Shown: positions 43,901-56,953, counted from the first letter of the stretch. The stretch is 64,000 nucleotides of DNA from Rhodotorula mucilaginosa (GCA_034406715.1 CP137871.1:1178001-1242000); one strand, 5' to 3'. Translations and numbers: made by a program. The notes: generated by a model not told the origin, from the sequence alone.

Positions 43901-44102
43901 GTCGCTCTATTCGCGGCAGGACGCTCGGTCGGCGGCGCGCGGTACAGCGGCGGCGGCACCCATCAGCGACGTCAAGGAGTTGCAGCACGTCGTGCAAGCG
44001 CTCGAGCACACCCTGAGCGGCACTGTGAGCGAGATGCAGGTCGCGGTCGAACGGGCGCGCGAAGTCGTCGACCGGGCAGCGGCGATCAAGCGCCTTCGTT
44101 AA
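40911..44102 (+). CDS. GRAM-VASt membrane protein, Lam/Aster-like sterol transporter
   Basis: Likely an ER-anchored sterol-transfer protein at membrane contact sites. The order is a disordered N-terminus of about 310 residues, then a GRAM domain (YNCALSRDVLVQGKLYISE, LSFRANIFGWETTLQIPWSE, IVSIEKRSTAKVIPNAIEV). A basic linker (KKRHRFRSGLKSLGIGRHRR) follows, then a VASt (StART-like) domain (ALDCVLPTTPLKAFKLFFVD, ITYLKPLNAPVGPKQTHC, GGGCHVRVTTEVEWTKVN). One C-terminal transmembrane segment (LFILLVLVVLLFVTNLFTL) precedes a coiled tail. The first exon, 40911-41852, is long and is followed by short introns. It has one VASt domain, so it is closer to Ysp1/Lam1 or Lam5/6-like than to tandem-StART Lam2/4. 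Confidence 0.88.
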
Positions 44103-44339
44103 GCAGTGTAGACGGCAACGGATCATACACCAGAAAACTCGTATAGATCAGCATACACCTTGTATAGACACTCTCGTAGCATATCAGGCCTTGTAGCTTC
44201 CATTGTCATGTCACTCTTGCCTTCCTTGTTCATCCGCCCTCACTCTCGATGAAGTTTGGCAACGGTACATACAGGATCGTTACTGCTAGGGATACAGTGA
44301 GGAGGGTATCGTGGCAGACCAGTGACCTCGAGGCGGGGT
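44103..44339. other. Convergent 3' intergenic region
   Basis: 237 bp between the stop codons of the GRAM gene and the sorting nexin gene. Nothing further seen. Confidence 0.5.
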
Positions 44340-46710
44340 TCAGTCGTCGGCAATGGCATCGATCGCGGCCTTGGCTTCTTCCCACATGGCCAAGTTCTGC
44401 GCATCAACCCCGATCGTCAGCAAATTCGGGGAGGGAAACTCCTCACAGACTGCAGGAGAGCTCACCTTCATGGCCCACTCCTTGTGGAAGCGAGAAAAGT
44501 CGAGGCACATCTCGCGAATGTCGCCCACTTTCTGACGCTGGAACCGGTCCAGGTCGGCTTGGATCGTGGTCGAAGCGTACCGGAGATCGTTTGTCAGCGC
44601 TTTGATCGCTTCGTCGAGCTGCATCCATGGAGCAATTAGTCAGCAAACGATGGCTTCGCACCAGGACCTCGAGAGAGACATTGTCAGAGACAGACCTGGT
44701 TGATCTGCTCGCGGGTCTTGCCGATCGAGCTGCGTCGGGTCGCTTCGGGGTCCGAGTCGACGAGGCCCTTGACCGAGTGTCTCAGCGCCGACACGAGTCC
44801 GCCCGACTTGCGCGCGGGCGGGGAAGTCGGGAGCGCGCCGCTCGAGGACGGCAAGGGCGGCAGCGGCGCGTGTTGCTGCTGACCTGGTGCTTGGGCTCCT
44901 CCGATACCACCACCTTCCGCCGCGGCACCGACGAAGCCCGTCGTCGTCGTGGATGTGGATGCATTCGCGTTCGTCGGCGAGACGGCGCGGTCCGACCCGC
45001 CGTCGTCATTGACGATCCTGACGCGCTCGAGCGCCTTCTCGAGCCTCTGCGCCTCGAGTTCGCTCCGCTCGAGTTCTTCGAGCGTCGCGCGCTTCGACTC
45101 GAGCAGTTCGCGCGCGGCTCCGTACTGCAGGTGTTTCGAATGCCGGTACTTGAGGAGGCCTTTGATGATGTTGCTGAACTGGGTGTACTCTTGCAGCGGC
45201 TCGGTAAAGTCTTGCTCCCATGCGCTGAGCTGCAGTTCGGGCCCATTCTTCGGTTAGATTCCGGGAAGAGACTTAGAGGGCGGAGGCAAGTCACACTTAC
45301 CATCGCGTTGGTGAGCGTGTAACCTGCATCGACCGCCATTCCGACTTTTTCGGTCGCCTCGTCCAGCCCGTCCGCTCCGTCCTCGCCCATCCTGAGCGCG
45401 AACCCGTTCAACCCGCCTCCCATCTCGCCCCAGTCACTCGCCGCGTCATGCCACCGCTTCATCAACCTCCTGTTGATTTTCTCCATCGACCCGCCCAGGT
45501 GGGACGAAAACTTGTTGGTAAACACTTCGCTGTCGAGGAACCGTTGGTCCGGGTGCGTCAGGGTCGCCGACGAGCTCGGGAGCGGCAGGTTGGCAAAGAG
45601 GGCGAGCAGGTCCGGGTCGGTGGGGTCGTGTGCGGGCGCGCGGAGCGGGTTCTTGGGCGCGAGCGTGACGGGCGGCGAGTGCAACACGTCGTGCCAGGGC
45701 GTCTCGGGATCGAGGAACCTCCGGAAGACGCGGTCCTGGCCCAGAGTCGGATGCAACAGAGTCCGGTTCAGGAACGTGGCGAGCATGCGTCGTCGGCGCG
45801 CGATCAACGCGGCGTCTTCTTTCGCCTTGGCCGGGTTGGTCGCCGAGACGGCGTAGGACGAGAGGGTGTTTTTTGGCGGCAAGGGCGGCACGATGAAGCA
45901 TGGGTGCAGGGTTGCGAGCGCTTGCCGGAGCGAGACAAAGTCGGAATAACGCCGGCGCACTTCGCGGCCCTGGGGGAGGTGACGGTTTCAATGGCGGAAT
46001 TCCTGCGACGCATCCACGCTCAGGGGGGCTCACCTCGAAGCGGATACAGTAGACGATGTAAGGAGTGCTGGCACCCTCGCTGGTCTTGAGAGCATCGACG
46101 ATCTGTAGTTCGAGGATGTGGTTGTCAGCGAAGGTACGGGTGGCCAGAGGGACAACGTTCCCCGACCGACCTGTATAGCGTCTCGCGCTGGTCGCTGATA
46201 GACTCTCTGTTGTTGCTGTTGTGCTCTTGGTTTGGGCGCTGCTCCATCGGGTGCGTCGTCGTGATCGGCTGGCAGTTGCGGCAGCGGCGGACTCGTCACG
46301 GCGTCCTCCTGCTGCTGCTGCCTCGCCTGGTACTCTGCTTCGCGTTCAGCTGACCTCGCTTGATGGCGCTTGATGGCTTCCTCGTCTTGCGGGTACGGGT
46401 CCGCCGAGAAGGGATACGCAGCCGTGGCCGGTTGCGGTTGCGGTTGTTCTGGTTCGCCGTCGCCGTCGTCGGGGTGCGTGGCGGCGCTCGGGGTGCTCAT
46501 GAGGGCTGACGAAGGATCTGCTGCGCTCGTGCCCGAGGAAGCAGACGCGCGACTCGCTGCGTCGCGGTTCACTGACGATGACAGCGACGACGACGACGAG
46601 GTGGGGTGGAGCCCGACTCCTTCTTCTGCCGACTCGACGGGCTTGACGGGTGCAGCAGCGGCAGCGGCAGCTCCTTGTTCGTGAAACGGATCCTCGGCAG
46701 CGTCGCTCAT
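44340..46710 (-). CDS. SNX41: Sorting nexin Snx41/Atg20-like (PX-BAR)
   Basis: Endosomal sorting nexin for retrieval trafficking and selective autophagy, usually paired with Snx4. The N-terminus is disordered (Gln, Pro, Ala, Ser rich). The PX domain is split across introns: IVDALKTSEGASTPYIVYCI, then REVRRRYSDFVSLRQALATL, FIVPPLPPKNTLSSYAV and RRRMLATFLNRTLLHP. The first Arg of RRYSD is the PI3P-contacting residue. The BAR region follows: FSSHLGGSMEKINRRLMKRW, TEPLQEYTQFSNIIKGLLKY, an inserted Ser/Pro linker and a final helix LDEAIKALTNDLRYASTT to EEAKAAIDAIADD. The linker inside the BAR helices is typical of the Snx41/Atg20 branch. An in-frame ATG 36 bases upstream (46746) is an alternative start. 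Confidence 0.87.
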
Positions 46711-46868
46711 CCGGCGCGCTGTCCTCGATTGCGGTGCAACCGCCAACTCACTCTCGTCGGGTTCGCGATCTGCTCAAAAGAAAGGGGGCAACTTGAATTC
46801 ACAGAAAGGAAATATGCGCAAGTGACTACAAGCAACAAAGCAATCGTTCATCCGGTCACACGTCGCCA

Positions 46869-48361
46869 TCACGGGTCAGCATTGCGGAGTTCGGGCCTGC
46901 ATGCATGTGCGCCGTCAGAGAAAAAAATCAAAGGTCCGACCTGGGACACTCGCCTCGAGATCGGCACTCACGGGATATACTTGAGCCCGAGCACGCGGAA
47001 CACGTCCTCCTCGCTCTTCGCCTCGACGGGCCGATCCGTGTCGCGCGTCCGGATCCCGCCCGAGTCAAACTTGTACCCTTGACGCTCGGCGTGGCGGCGC
47101 AGGTCGCGCTCGAACTGCGTCGAACCGGTCCACTGTCGCGGAGCGAGTGAGGTCCCCCGCGAGAGAGAGAGTCAGTTGGTGCTCCTGAAAAAGAGCCGAG
47201 GAAACGGAGGGTTCAAGAGAGGGAGAGAGAGAGAGGGAGGGAGAAAAAGGCCGAAAAAGAACGAAAAAGACGCACCCCGACGACGGCGCTCCCCCAACTG
47301 CCCCACCTGCTGACGATCAAGTCCACCCTGCGGTACTTGTCCCTCAACCTGCCCGAGACGGCGTCGGCCGGGTGGCGAAAGATGACCATGGCTCGGTCGA
47401 GTGCGTCGATCCGACTCGCGGGCTTGTTCGCCACGAGCGACGAGTCGCGGTTCGTCCCCGCTTCCGAGAGGCCGAGGATCCCATCGGGGGGGATGAGTCC
47501 TGTTTGCCGCCCGTCTGTCTCGTCAGCAATATGGTTGGGCGAGTCGATTGTTGGCTCAAAGCTCAACGCACCTTTCGCACGCAGACGCTGGACCAGCTGG
47601 CGCAGGACGCCGCGTTCGACGCCCTCGGCGTGCGGGAACGTGATCAAGATGTCGACGTCGTTCGATTCCTCCTTGCCGCGGCGGTAGCTGTTGCGCCTTC
47701 GCCAGTCAAGACTCCGGAGCCGGCTCAAAGGAGGGAGAGAGAAGTTTGGAAAAGCGCGATTTCGAGAGAGGGAAGGACGTACACTCCGCAGAGGAGCGAG
47801 AACGAACCGCGCTGGATCTTGTTGAGTTGGATCTTGACGAATCTGTGACGCGCCCAAGTCAGGATAGGCGGTTGCCGGAACAAGGAACCAGGGAAAGTGG
47901 GAAAAGAGAATCGCTCAACTCGTGGATGCTTTCGACTTCGTTGCGTGGGATCCTGGCAGCCAGACCCTTGATCAGTGCATGAACTCTTCAATGGATGCTT
48001 ATCCCGGCACGGGCGAGGGCAGCCCTTACTGTTAGCTGGAGCGCAACTCACTTTTCGCTCAAGTCGGCATGGTACTTGCGGAACAGCTCTTGTTCGGGCG
48101 GTTTCAGGTGCGTCAAGGCTTGGTCCAGGGTGCGGACCTTGTAGTCTTCGTATAGCTTGACCGCCGTCTCGGATCCTGTCGCGGCGCGCTGTGCAGGTCA
48201 GCTCACTTGGCGAACAAGGCGGCTCAGGGGAAGCGGACGCAACCGATGCCGTGAACTGTGTTGAGCGCAGTGAGGACCTTGTACTCGTTCGAAGCGAGGA
48301 CGTTCTCTGTAGGGGATGGAGAATTCCAAGCCGAGTCAGCTGTGTTCTGCTGTGAAAGCGT

Positions 48362-48392
<31 letters not shown>

Positions 48393-48936
48393 GTACGCGC
48401 TTCCTGAATCTTGCCCGTCTTGAGGAACTCTTCAATCTTGTTGATCAGCTTGGGTCCGATCTGTTTTGCGTGCGTCGTGGGTGATTTTGAGCAGGAGTGC
48501 CCGCTGCGAAAGCGACGCCCTTCACAAGTCGTACTTTGGGCAACTTGCGCGCTTGCTCGACCGACGTGATCCGGAACGGAGTCCCGATGATGACCGAGAC
48601 GGCGGTCGCGTACGAGATGAACTTTTCATGGTCGGCTACGTACGCACAATCTCTTGGGGTTAGTGCCCTCTGCTCGCGCGAGAGAGGACCACGGTCGGCG
48701 GACGTACTCCCGTACTTCAGGAAGCGGTACGATCTCAGCGGAGCGAGTTGGTCGACCAGTTCCTGGTTGACACAAGGGCGAGGAGATTCGCGGAAGCAAG
48801 CAAAGTGGTGTACGGATGGCATGGCAGGGCCGCGTAACAGCTGCTGCTCATCAGCGTCCGTCGAGGCGAGCGAGCCTTGGCAGAGCTCTTCCGAGTCTGC
48901 GTCTCCGGGGTCGTTGCTGATGACCCGGGCCGGCAT
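46869..48936 (-). CDS. POL4: Family X DNA polymerase (Pol4/Pol beta-like), no BRCT
   Basis: Gap-filling polymerase for base excision repair and end joining, nuclear. The 8-kDa lyase domain starts near residue 65 (CVNQELVDQLAPLRSYRFLK, FISYATAVSVIIGTPFRITS). The helix-hairpin-helix is rebuilt across an intron as KLPKIGPKLINKIEEF, with Lys at the lyase position. A second hairpin reads LNTVHGIGSETAVKLYEDY. The palm has GSYRRGKEESNDVDILITFP (two catalytic Asp) and YRRVDLIVSRWG (third Asp). The thumb ends TGSTQFERDLRRHAERQGYK to GLKYIPPELRNADP, with a TGA at 46869. Only 223 bp separate the start from the next gene, so no BRCT domain fits. One intron carries a C29 run (48362-48390). Confidence 0.9.
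48362..48390. repeat. G29/C29 homopolymer inside a polymerase intron
   Basis: Twenty-nine consecutive G on the plus strand. On the transcribed strand this is a C run lying directly after the intron donor GTACGT (48396-48391), thus at intron positions 7-35. Confidence 0.95.
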
Positions 48937-49159
48937 GAGTACGGCGCGGGCAGTGCAGCTGCGGGAAGAAGAGCTAATGTATGTTGAAGGAGAGAGAAGT
49001 CAGCTCGGCTGTGCGCACTGAGTTGTCACGTGATTGAGCCAGCGCGAACCCGCCGCGGGACTCGGCCGAGGCTCGCGAGGGAAGCGTCGCGAAGGTCCGC
49101 CGACTAGACTCGGGTCGCTCGCTCTCTCCTCTCGCTCTTCCTTACCAAAGCGAACACAG
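48937..49159. promoter_or_regulatory. Divergent promoter, polymerase X / PTPA-like
   Basis: 223 bp between start codons on opposite strands. No specific element recognised. Confidence 0.5.
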
Positions 49160-50961
49160 ATGCCAATGTCGCACAATCTGCCACAACTCGTCACTCCCCC
49201 AGCCGCAGCCGCAGCCATCGCCTCGTCGTCCGCCGCAGCCGCAGCCGGAGGACAAAAGCCCGCGACTTCATCATTCCGTCGCAAGATCCTCACCCAGAAT
49301 GACATGGCCCAGTGGACCCAGTCCGAAGCCTACACCAACATCGAGCGCTTCATCATTCGCTTGCGCGACGCCAGCACTCGCCCCGTATCGCAATCCGAGG
49401 TACAAGAGTCCACCCCACACTGTCTTTGGGGCTCGGTACAAACGCTGACGTCGCCGCTTTCGTCTCGGAACAGCTCGTCAAGCGGATCAATGCACTCTTG
49501 AAAAAGTCGACCGACTGGCTCGACGGCTCCGCATCGCCGAGCTCGACCGGCAAGGCGTTCCAAGCCTGGCTCGACAAACTCGCCCAGGTGCGTCCGAGAT
49601 GCCGAGCTTCAGTTGATCTTTCCGGCAGAACATGACGCGGACCTGACTGATGCAACCCCGCGTTTCCCGCGCACAGGAAGCCGACCGTCTGTACCACGAG
49701 TCGCTCACGCCGGCGCAGCACGTCGCGATCCCCGAACTCGCGTTCCACCTCCGGTCCTCGTTCGGCTCGCCGGCCCGTCTCGACTACGGCACCGGCCACG
49801 AACTCTCGTTCCTCGCGTTCCTCTTGATCCTCCGCCTCGTCGGCGCCTTCACGGCCGAGGACGAGCCCGCCTTGGCACGCGAGACGTTTGCGATCTACCT
49901 CGACGTGATGAAGCAGGTGCACAAGACGTTCCGGCTCGAAGCCGCCGGCAAGATGGGCATCTGGGGAATGGACGAGAACCACCACTTGGTGTACCACTGG
50001 GAGGCGTCCCAGACCAGGAGTGAGTCGCGTTGCGCGTTTGGGCGAGCATGCAGCTTTCCTCTCGAGGTATCTGCGTGCTGCTACGTAGTCAACTGGCAAC
50101 GTGTACTGACACCAAAACACTCCCACCCCCGCAGTCCACCCTTCGAAGCGGCCGGCGTTGCTCGTCGCGCCTCCCGGAGCCGCCGGCATCTCGTACCTGT
50201 TCCTCTCCTCCCTCCTGCACCTGCACGGCGACCCCGTCCCCGCGACGACGTCCGCCGACGCCTCCTCGGACAAGAGCTTCGAAGGGCTCCTCCGCCTGTA
50301 CAAGCACGAAGTCCTCGACCGCTTGCCCGTCGTGCAGCACTTCCGCTTCGGTCCCGTCCTCCGCTGGGCGCTTCCCGCTACGACTGACTCGCTTCTCCCG
50401 AGTACGAGTGACGATCTGACGGACGAGGAACTCGAAGCGCTCAATGCGACCCTCGACCGGCGCGTCACGGCCGACGGGACCGTAGCGCCGTGGGCGTTGC
50501 CGACCCTCTCGGGCAACTCGACGCCGGAAGAGATCCTCGAAAGGTTGCCTTCCCCGGCCTTGTCCCGCAACTCGAGGACCGCTTCCCCGGCGGGCGGCAA
50601 CGGCGGCGAGCAACGGACGGCGGCGAGGTCCGGATCGGTCTCGCCGAGGATGAGGACGAGCAACCCTTTACCATACTCGTCATCGCCACCGCCGTCGTCA
50701 TCGCCTTCTCTGACCGTCGGAACGGACGGCGCCGCCGTCTTTGGCAGTCCGACGAGAGCGCCCATGCCGAGGCGGCAGTCGAGGTTGAGCATTTGCGAGG
50801 TGAACGCCAATAACGAGGAGGAGGCGGACGAGTCTCGCGCGCAAGCTGGAGGTCAGCAAGACTCGTCGTCGTCGTCGGTCGAGGCGATCCGGGCCGCGAT
50901 CAAGAGCGGCAACAAGGACCTTGTTGCCGAGGGTGACGAGTCGACGTTTGACTTTGTTTGA
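49160..50961 (+). CDS. PP2A activator PTPA (Rrd family), divergent
   Basis: Peptidyl-prolyl isomerase-type activator of PP2A-like phosphatases. Exons 49160-49399, 49474-49587, 49677-50019 and 50135-50961 (507 residues). Family landmarks are LTQNDMAQWTQSEAYTNIER, the LDYGTGHELSFLAFL nucleotide-site motif (about residues 153-167), TFRLEAAGKMGIWGMDE and VLDRLPVVQHFRFGPVLRW. The segment normally close to WGLDDYxFLPFxWGSxQ reads WGMDENHHLVYHWEASQ (about residues 214-230), so several signature residues differ. A Ser/Pro-rich tail of about 170 residues follows, as in some fungal Rrd1 proteins. Rrd1 versus Rrd2 cannot be decided. Confidence 0.85.
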
Positions 50962-51265
50962 AGCGGTTGTGAGGGAGCTCGCTTTGTACATACCTTGTTT
51001 GTAGCATGCCGCTTGTGGAAAAAACGCTTTCCGAGGTGAATCCTCTCCTCCAATTCGAGATCTGAAGCTGACAGGATCGAGGGTATATATGTAAGCGCTT
51101 GTTCAGTTCGCCCTTTCTTTCTCTCCCTCTCACGGACTGGTTGATCCAGACTTCGAGACAAGAATCGCGATTGCACGCGAGCGCAAAGATGCGACAAAGA
51201 GGAGAGCAACAAAGGTGTGGGTAGGAGAAAGACGAAATGTGAGAGAGGCGAGGCGAGGCGAACCA
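50962..51265. other. Convergent 3' intergenic region, PTPA / H4
   Basis: 304 bp, probably two 3' UTRs. An Arg/Ser-rich short frame on the minus strand is judged spurious. Confidence 0.5.
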
Positions 51266-52601
<1,336 letters not shown>

Positions 52602-52870
52602 TGGATTCTTCTCTTTATCTTCTTCGTCTTTCTCCCCACACGTTGTTGTTAGGCTCTCCCTTTTCCTATCTTTTCTATAGCTGCAAGTCTACCTGCGCTT
52701 TCCCTCAAACTAGACTGGTTCAGAGAGAATTGCGGTTCCAAGTGAGCACGAAAAGAGCTACAGAGAGACAACGAGGGCGAGATGCGATGAGATTATGCGT
52801 GCAGGATGTACAGGCGATGCGAGAGAGACACGAGACCATGCAGAGAATGCGAGGATGAAAAAAGAGGGCG

Positions 52871-54285
52871 TCAATGCGTGATGCCGCTCTGGGTGGCGAC
52901 GTAACTCAGACCGGGCCACGCATCCACCTCGCCGAGCGAGAGCGGACCCCACTCCCAAAAGGCGACGTCGGCGGTGGAGGGAAGCGGGTCCTCCGGCGTC
53001 GAAGGCGAAAGGGGAGAAGGCGAGCTCAGCCACGTCCCCGGCGCGAGGAACGGTGTCGCCGTTTCGGGGGCGCGAAACGTGGGAGGAGGCGGCGCCGGAG
53101 GCCAAATGGAGGGAGGAGGAGGCGCGGGGTGGTGGCGATGCGGAAAGAGAGAGATGTCGGGAATATTCGAACGCGTGCAGACGTGAAGAGGAGGGAATGA
53201 AGGCGGGAGGAGGGGCGGCAAGAGTGGCGGACCTGGGAGAGGCGGCTGAAGGGAGGCCGCGGGCGGCGGTGGCGGCGGCGAGATGTAGGGGGTGTTGATC
53301 GGACTCGGCGGGATAAAGCAGCTCGGTCCGGCGGCCAGGTGAGGAGAGAGGACGTCAAACTCGGGCGGAGGAGAGAGAGAAGGAAAACGGAGGAGCGGAC
53401 TAGGCGAGGCGGAGCTGGCCGGTCCGGCGACCAGATTGGGAGAGAGGATGTCGAACTCGAGCATTTCGGGAGAGAAAGAGGCGGGTGAGAACGGAGAGCG
53501 CGGCTCGAGTTCTGTCGGCTGATCGAAGGCGAAAGCCGATCCGTAGAGACTCGCTGGTTCGGGCGCCGCGACGGCGATGTCGTCGGCAGCGGAAGCAGTC
53601 ACAGGCGAAGCCAAGTCATCTGTCGACGACGATGGAGTCGGTGGTCAGCGGCGAAGAAGCGAAAGCAGGTCAGGGGCGCCCAACTCACTCGATTCCTCCT
53701 CGAGGGATTGCTCGAGGACCGGAGACTGCGGACCCGAACTCGGTGCAGGCTCCGCCGCCGTCGTCACTTCCGTCGAGGTGATGGCGGGCGCCGACGAGGA
53801 GTCCCAGAGGCAACGAGCTCCCCTGCCTCCGACTTTTTGCTCAAAGTCGACATCGTCTTTGGTGGCAAAGACGCTCGCAGCGCTGTAGACGCATCGGACT
53901 CCGTCCGCGGGGAAACCTTTGGCGACGGCGGCTTTGGTGCATTGGACGCAGGCGGGACGATCTGCGAGTGGGCGGGTGGCGGGCGAAAGGTCCGGATCAG
54001 CGGGCAAGGTCCGGAGATATGGGGGTCGACGAAACTTACCACCGCTGCAGCGCGTCTTGCGAATGCGACCTGATCATACGGTTCTCAGTTGACCAGACGA
54101 GGGCACGAGAGGAAGAGAGCGAAGGCAGACTCACAAGATGCGCATGAAAGCTCCTTGGTCGTCACGCCGGGCGGCAGCGGATCGTTCGGTTTCAGCTTGT
54201 GTTTGCGAGTGTGGCTACTTTTGTGAGTACGGCGGCGAGTATGAGGCGATGTACATTTCGTCCCTTTTGTTGCGCTCGAGCCCAT
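52871..54285 (-). CDS. Zn2Cys6 transcription factor
   Basis: Fungal binuclear-zinc DNA-binding regulator. The start at 54285 leads a basic N-terminus (HTRRRTHKSSHTRKHKLK). The cluster is assembled over two introns as CASCRIRKTRCSGDRPACVQ then CTKA...GVRCVY, giving C-x2-C-x6-C-x6-C-x2-C-x15-C, all six Cys present. Downstream are acidic and Ser/Glu segments and a last exon (53614-52871 frame) that is extremely Pro-rich, with repeated FDILSPNL/FDVLSPHL motifs. No fungal-specific TF middle-homology domain is recognisable. Target genes cannot be predicted. Confidence 0.85.
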
Positions 54286-54772
54286 CGATAAGCGTCGGCG
54301 AGGGAGAGAGAGAGCGAGGGAAGAGCGAGGGCGAAGTGGAAAAAAAAACAGCGAAGTCGCCGAGTGGAGAGGGGGACCCGGCTGCGAAAGACTCCAGATC
54401 AGCGAGAAATAGGAGGCGATCAGTCAGCTTGTATGCCCGTGTGCCGCAGCGCGCGGGTGCGCGATCACGGGGCACGAGAGGCGGTCCGGCCGCGACGACG
54501 CTGCGAGGCCAAGCTGATGTCCGTGGCGCCCTGGTACCACCGAGACTTGGGCATCGAGGGAGCAAAGAACGATGGCCGGGACAAAGTGTCGCACGTGACT
54601 GCTGTGCGTACATGCAGGAAGCGATCTGAGCGGAGCGTGCGCGTGCGGCAAGCTCCTCGGAGAAGCCGTGCAGGAGATGGGCGTGAAAAGGCGGCAGAGT
54701 GGGAAAGAAAAGCGCAGAGGTTACAAACAACAATGTTGCGGCGGCGTACAGTACGGACGTGTCGTCAAGGTG
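54286..54772. other. Intergenic, GT69 3' / Zn2Cys6 promoter
   Basis: 487 bp, both neighbours on the minus strand, so this is the promoter side of the Zn2Cys6 factor. It contains GA-rich and short A-run segments (about 54300-54350). No gene seen. Confidence 0.5.
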
Positions 54773-56499
54773 TTATACATCCGGTCCGAACGGAGGAACC
54801 ATGATCTGCGCGCTCGGAGGTCAGTAACAGTCTTCTGAGCGACAAGGCGTGGCAAACCTCACCTGCTCGTCCCACCGACCTGTGAGAGCGCAAAGGGTGT
54901 CAGCGGTTCAGCACACGATGTAGTGAACGCTAAATAAAGCTCACCATACGCATAGGTCGTGACGAGTTTGGGCGGAAAGAGGTTCCAGTCGACGCGTTCG
55001 AGCTCTTCGTAAGCGCGCTTCTCCTCCCCTTCCAACTCGAACGCCGTCGTGTTCGTCTCGCCCCGCGCTCGATTGTACTCGAGCACCGAATAGCCGACCG
55101 CCGCACGCGGTACGACCTGGATCCTCGCGCCGTCGATCCAGTGTCCGGCCTTCTTGCGCCGATGCGCCGGGTTCTCGGTCCCGCCGGGCAACGTCGGCGA
55201 GAAGGTTTGCCAGATGTCGCTGCACAGGAGGTAGCACTCGCTGTGCGTGTCGGTGCCGTCGTGCGAAGTCCGGAAGCGCAGGTTGTGCGGCGGGTGAAAC
55301 AAGGCGGCGTCGAGGACAGTGAGCCCGTTGAAGCACGAGTAGACTTGGAAGGGGACCAGCGAGTCGTAGCGGAACCGAGACTCGGACAGGGGGAGGACGC
55401 GAGACGGCAAATTCCAGTCGCCCTTGGGGTACTTGATCTCGTAAAAAGGCCTGTAGTGCCGATTCAAAGTCAGCCTCGATCGCACACCCTCGGCAACAAG
55501 GCCAATCACTCACAGGCCTTGCATATCGCGTGCGACCCAGGTGTCGTAAAAGAGCAAGGGATAGTCTGGCTCAAACTCGACGATCCGGAGCTCCTTGAAA
55601 TCCATGCCGCAACTCATGTCGGCTTGCTGCTTTTCGTGCTGGAGCAGGATCTCGAAGATTTCGGCCTCGCACAGGTGGACGTCGTTGATAAAGATGACGT
55701 GGTCAAAGGTTCCCGGCGGTGCGTCGTACAGGGGCTGCAGGACGACGTTCCGCAGCTCGGCGAGGCCGACGATGCGCTGGCCTTGGATCCAGCCGGGCTG
55801 GCGGTTCGGATCGCTGACGAGCGTGTAGCCCGCTCCGAGCTGTCGCAGCAGTTTCGCCAACAAGAAGAGCTGATGCGGCGTGTCGTCCTTGGACCCGTTC
55901 TCATAGACCGAGACGTGGAACCGGTCAGGGCCCAACGACGAAAGGACCGAGTATATTGCGCGGATGAGCGCGGGGGCCACGTCGGCCGAGTCGTACAGGT
56001 TGATGCCAATCAGGTACTTGCGCTGGCTGTACGGTTTTTCGCGAATGAGGACGTTGTAGCGGTCTTGCTGGAACGCGTTCAAGCGGCAGAGCGGTGTCGA
56101 GTGAGCCGTGAGGAGCGCATCTCCGAGGAGGTCGTCGAACGGGACATTGTGCTCGACTCGCAGCCGCGTCGGTACCGCTTCGAGGCGTGACTCGGCGAAC
56201 CCTTCGAGTCGCTGCCGTAGCCGTGCGTGCCGCTGCAGGCGAGACCGGTTCGCGTGCTGTAATGATCGAACTGCGACGAGAACGACGAGGATGGTGGCGA
56301 CGGTGGCGAGGGCGCATTTGACGAGTCGAGCGCGCGTCCCTTTCCGTTTCAACGACGCTGCCGCTGCCGCTATGGTCGCCCACACTGCGACGAGGCTCGC
56401 GTCGTTCGCGTTACTGGTCGCAGTCGACGCTGTCGTCGGGAGGAGCGGCTCGGTGTCTCCCGGTGCAGGCGACGGCCGAGCGCTCTCAGAGACGGGCAT
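54773..56499 (-). CDS. GT69 alpha-1,3-mannosyltransferase, Cmt1/Cap59-like
   Basis: Type II Golgi glycosyltransferase for extracellular mannan or capsule-like glycans. A short cytosolic tail precedes one transmembrane segment (VKCALATVATILVVLVAV, about residues 56-73). The luminal GT69 domain follows: YLIGINLYDSADVAPALIRA, FHVSVYENGSKDDTPHQLF, a WIQGQRIVGLAELRN helix, DHVIFINDVHLCEAEIFEIL, ADMSCGMDFKELR and the hallmark YDTWVARDMQG. After one intron come FYEIKYPKGDWN and HSECYLLCSDIWQT. Small exons give YAYGRWDEQ and IMVPPFGPDV, with a TAA at 54773. An ATG 33 bases upstream (56532) is an alternative. The family is best known from Cryptococcus capsule biology. Confidence 0.9.
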
Positions 56500-56953
56500 C
56501 GCATGCACACCTGAGCTGTGCTTGTGCAGCACTATGTTTCTAGGCTGCTGTAACTTAGCGGTTGGGCAGCGTCAACGTCTGTCCGACTCTTCGCGTCTGC
56601 TTCCGCGTGAGGCAGAAACGTTTGAAAGCGTCTTCATCACCCGGCAGTAACTCCCTCGACAGATGCTTTGCACTTGACTCGCAGCGTGCGTTGAGCCTGT
56701 TGTGACTGTTTCTGTGCCCAGGTAAGTACATTTCAAGACCCTGGCCGCCTTCTGCGCGGCGGAAGCGTGTGACGGCCGGACCCGAAATCGCCGCCGGCCC
56801 GGAGCCGTGCCGCGTTCGCTCGATCGAAGCTTGGAATTTCTCCGTCTCCGAAAATTCTCACGCGTCGCTCGCGGCCGAGACCCATATGCCGCCGCTGCTC
56901 GGCTAGTTCAGACCGTACCAGCCTGCTGCCAGACAGGCTCGCCCGCCCGTGCT
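56500..56953. promoter_or_regulatory. Divergent promoter, GT69 / SGNH protein
   Basis: About 450 bp between divergent genes that both encode type II membrane proteins. The plus-strand frame of the SGNH gene is open upstream to 56807 but has no ATG there. No clear element was recognised. Confidence 0.5.

Noticed and set aside
55141-56190. 349-codon plus-strand frame opposite the GT69 gene
   Set aside because: Lies antisense to well-conserved GT69 exons and shows no domain.
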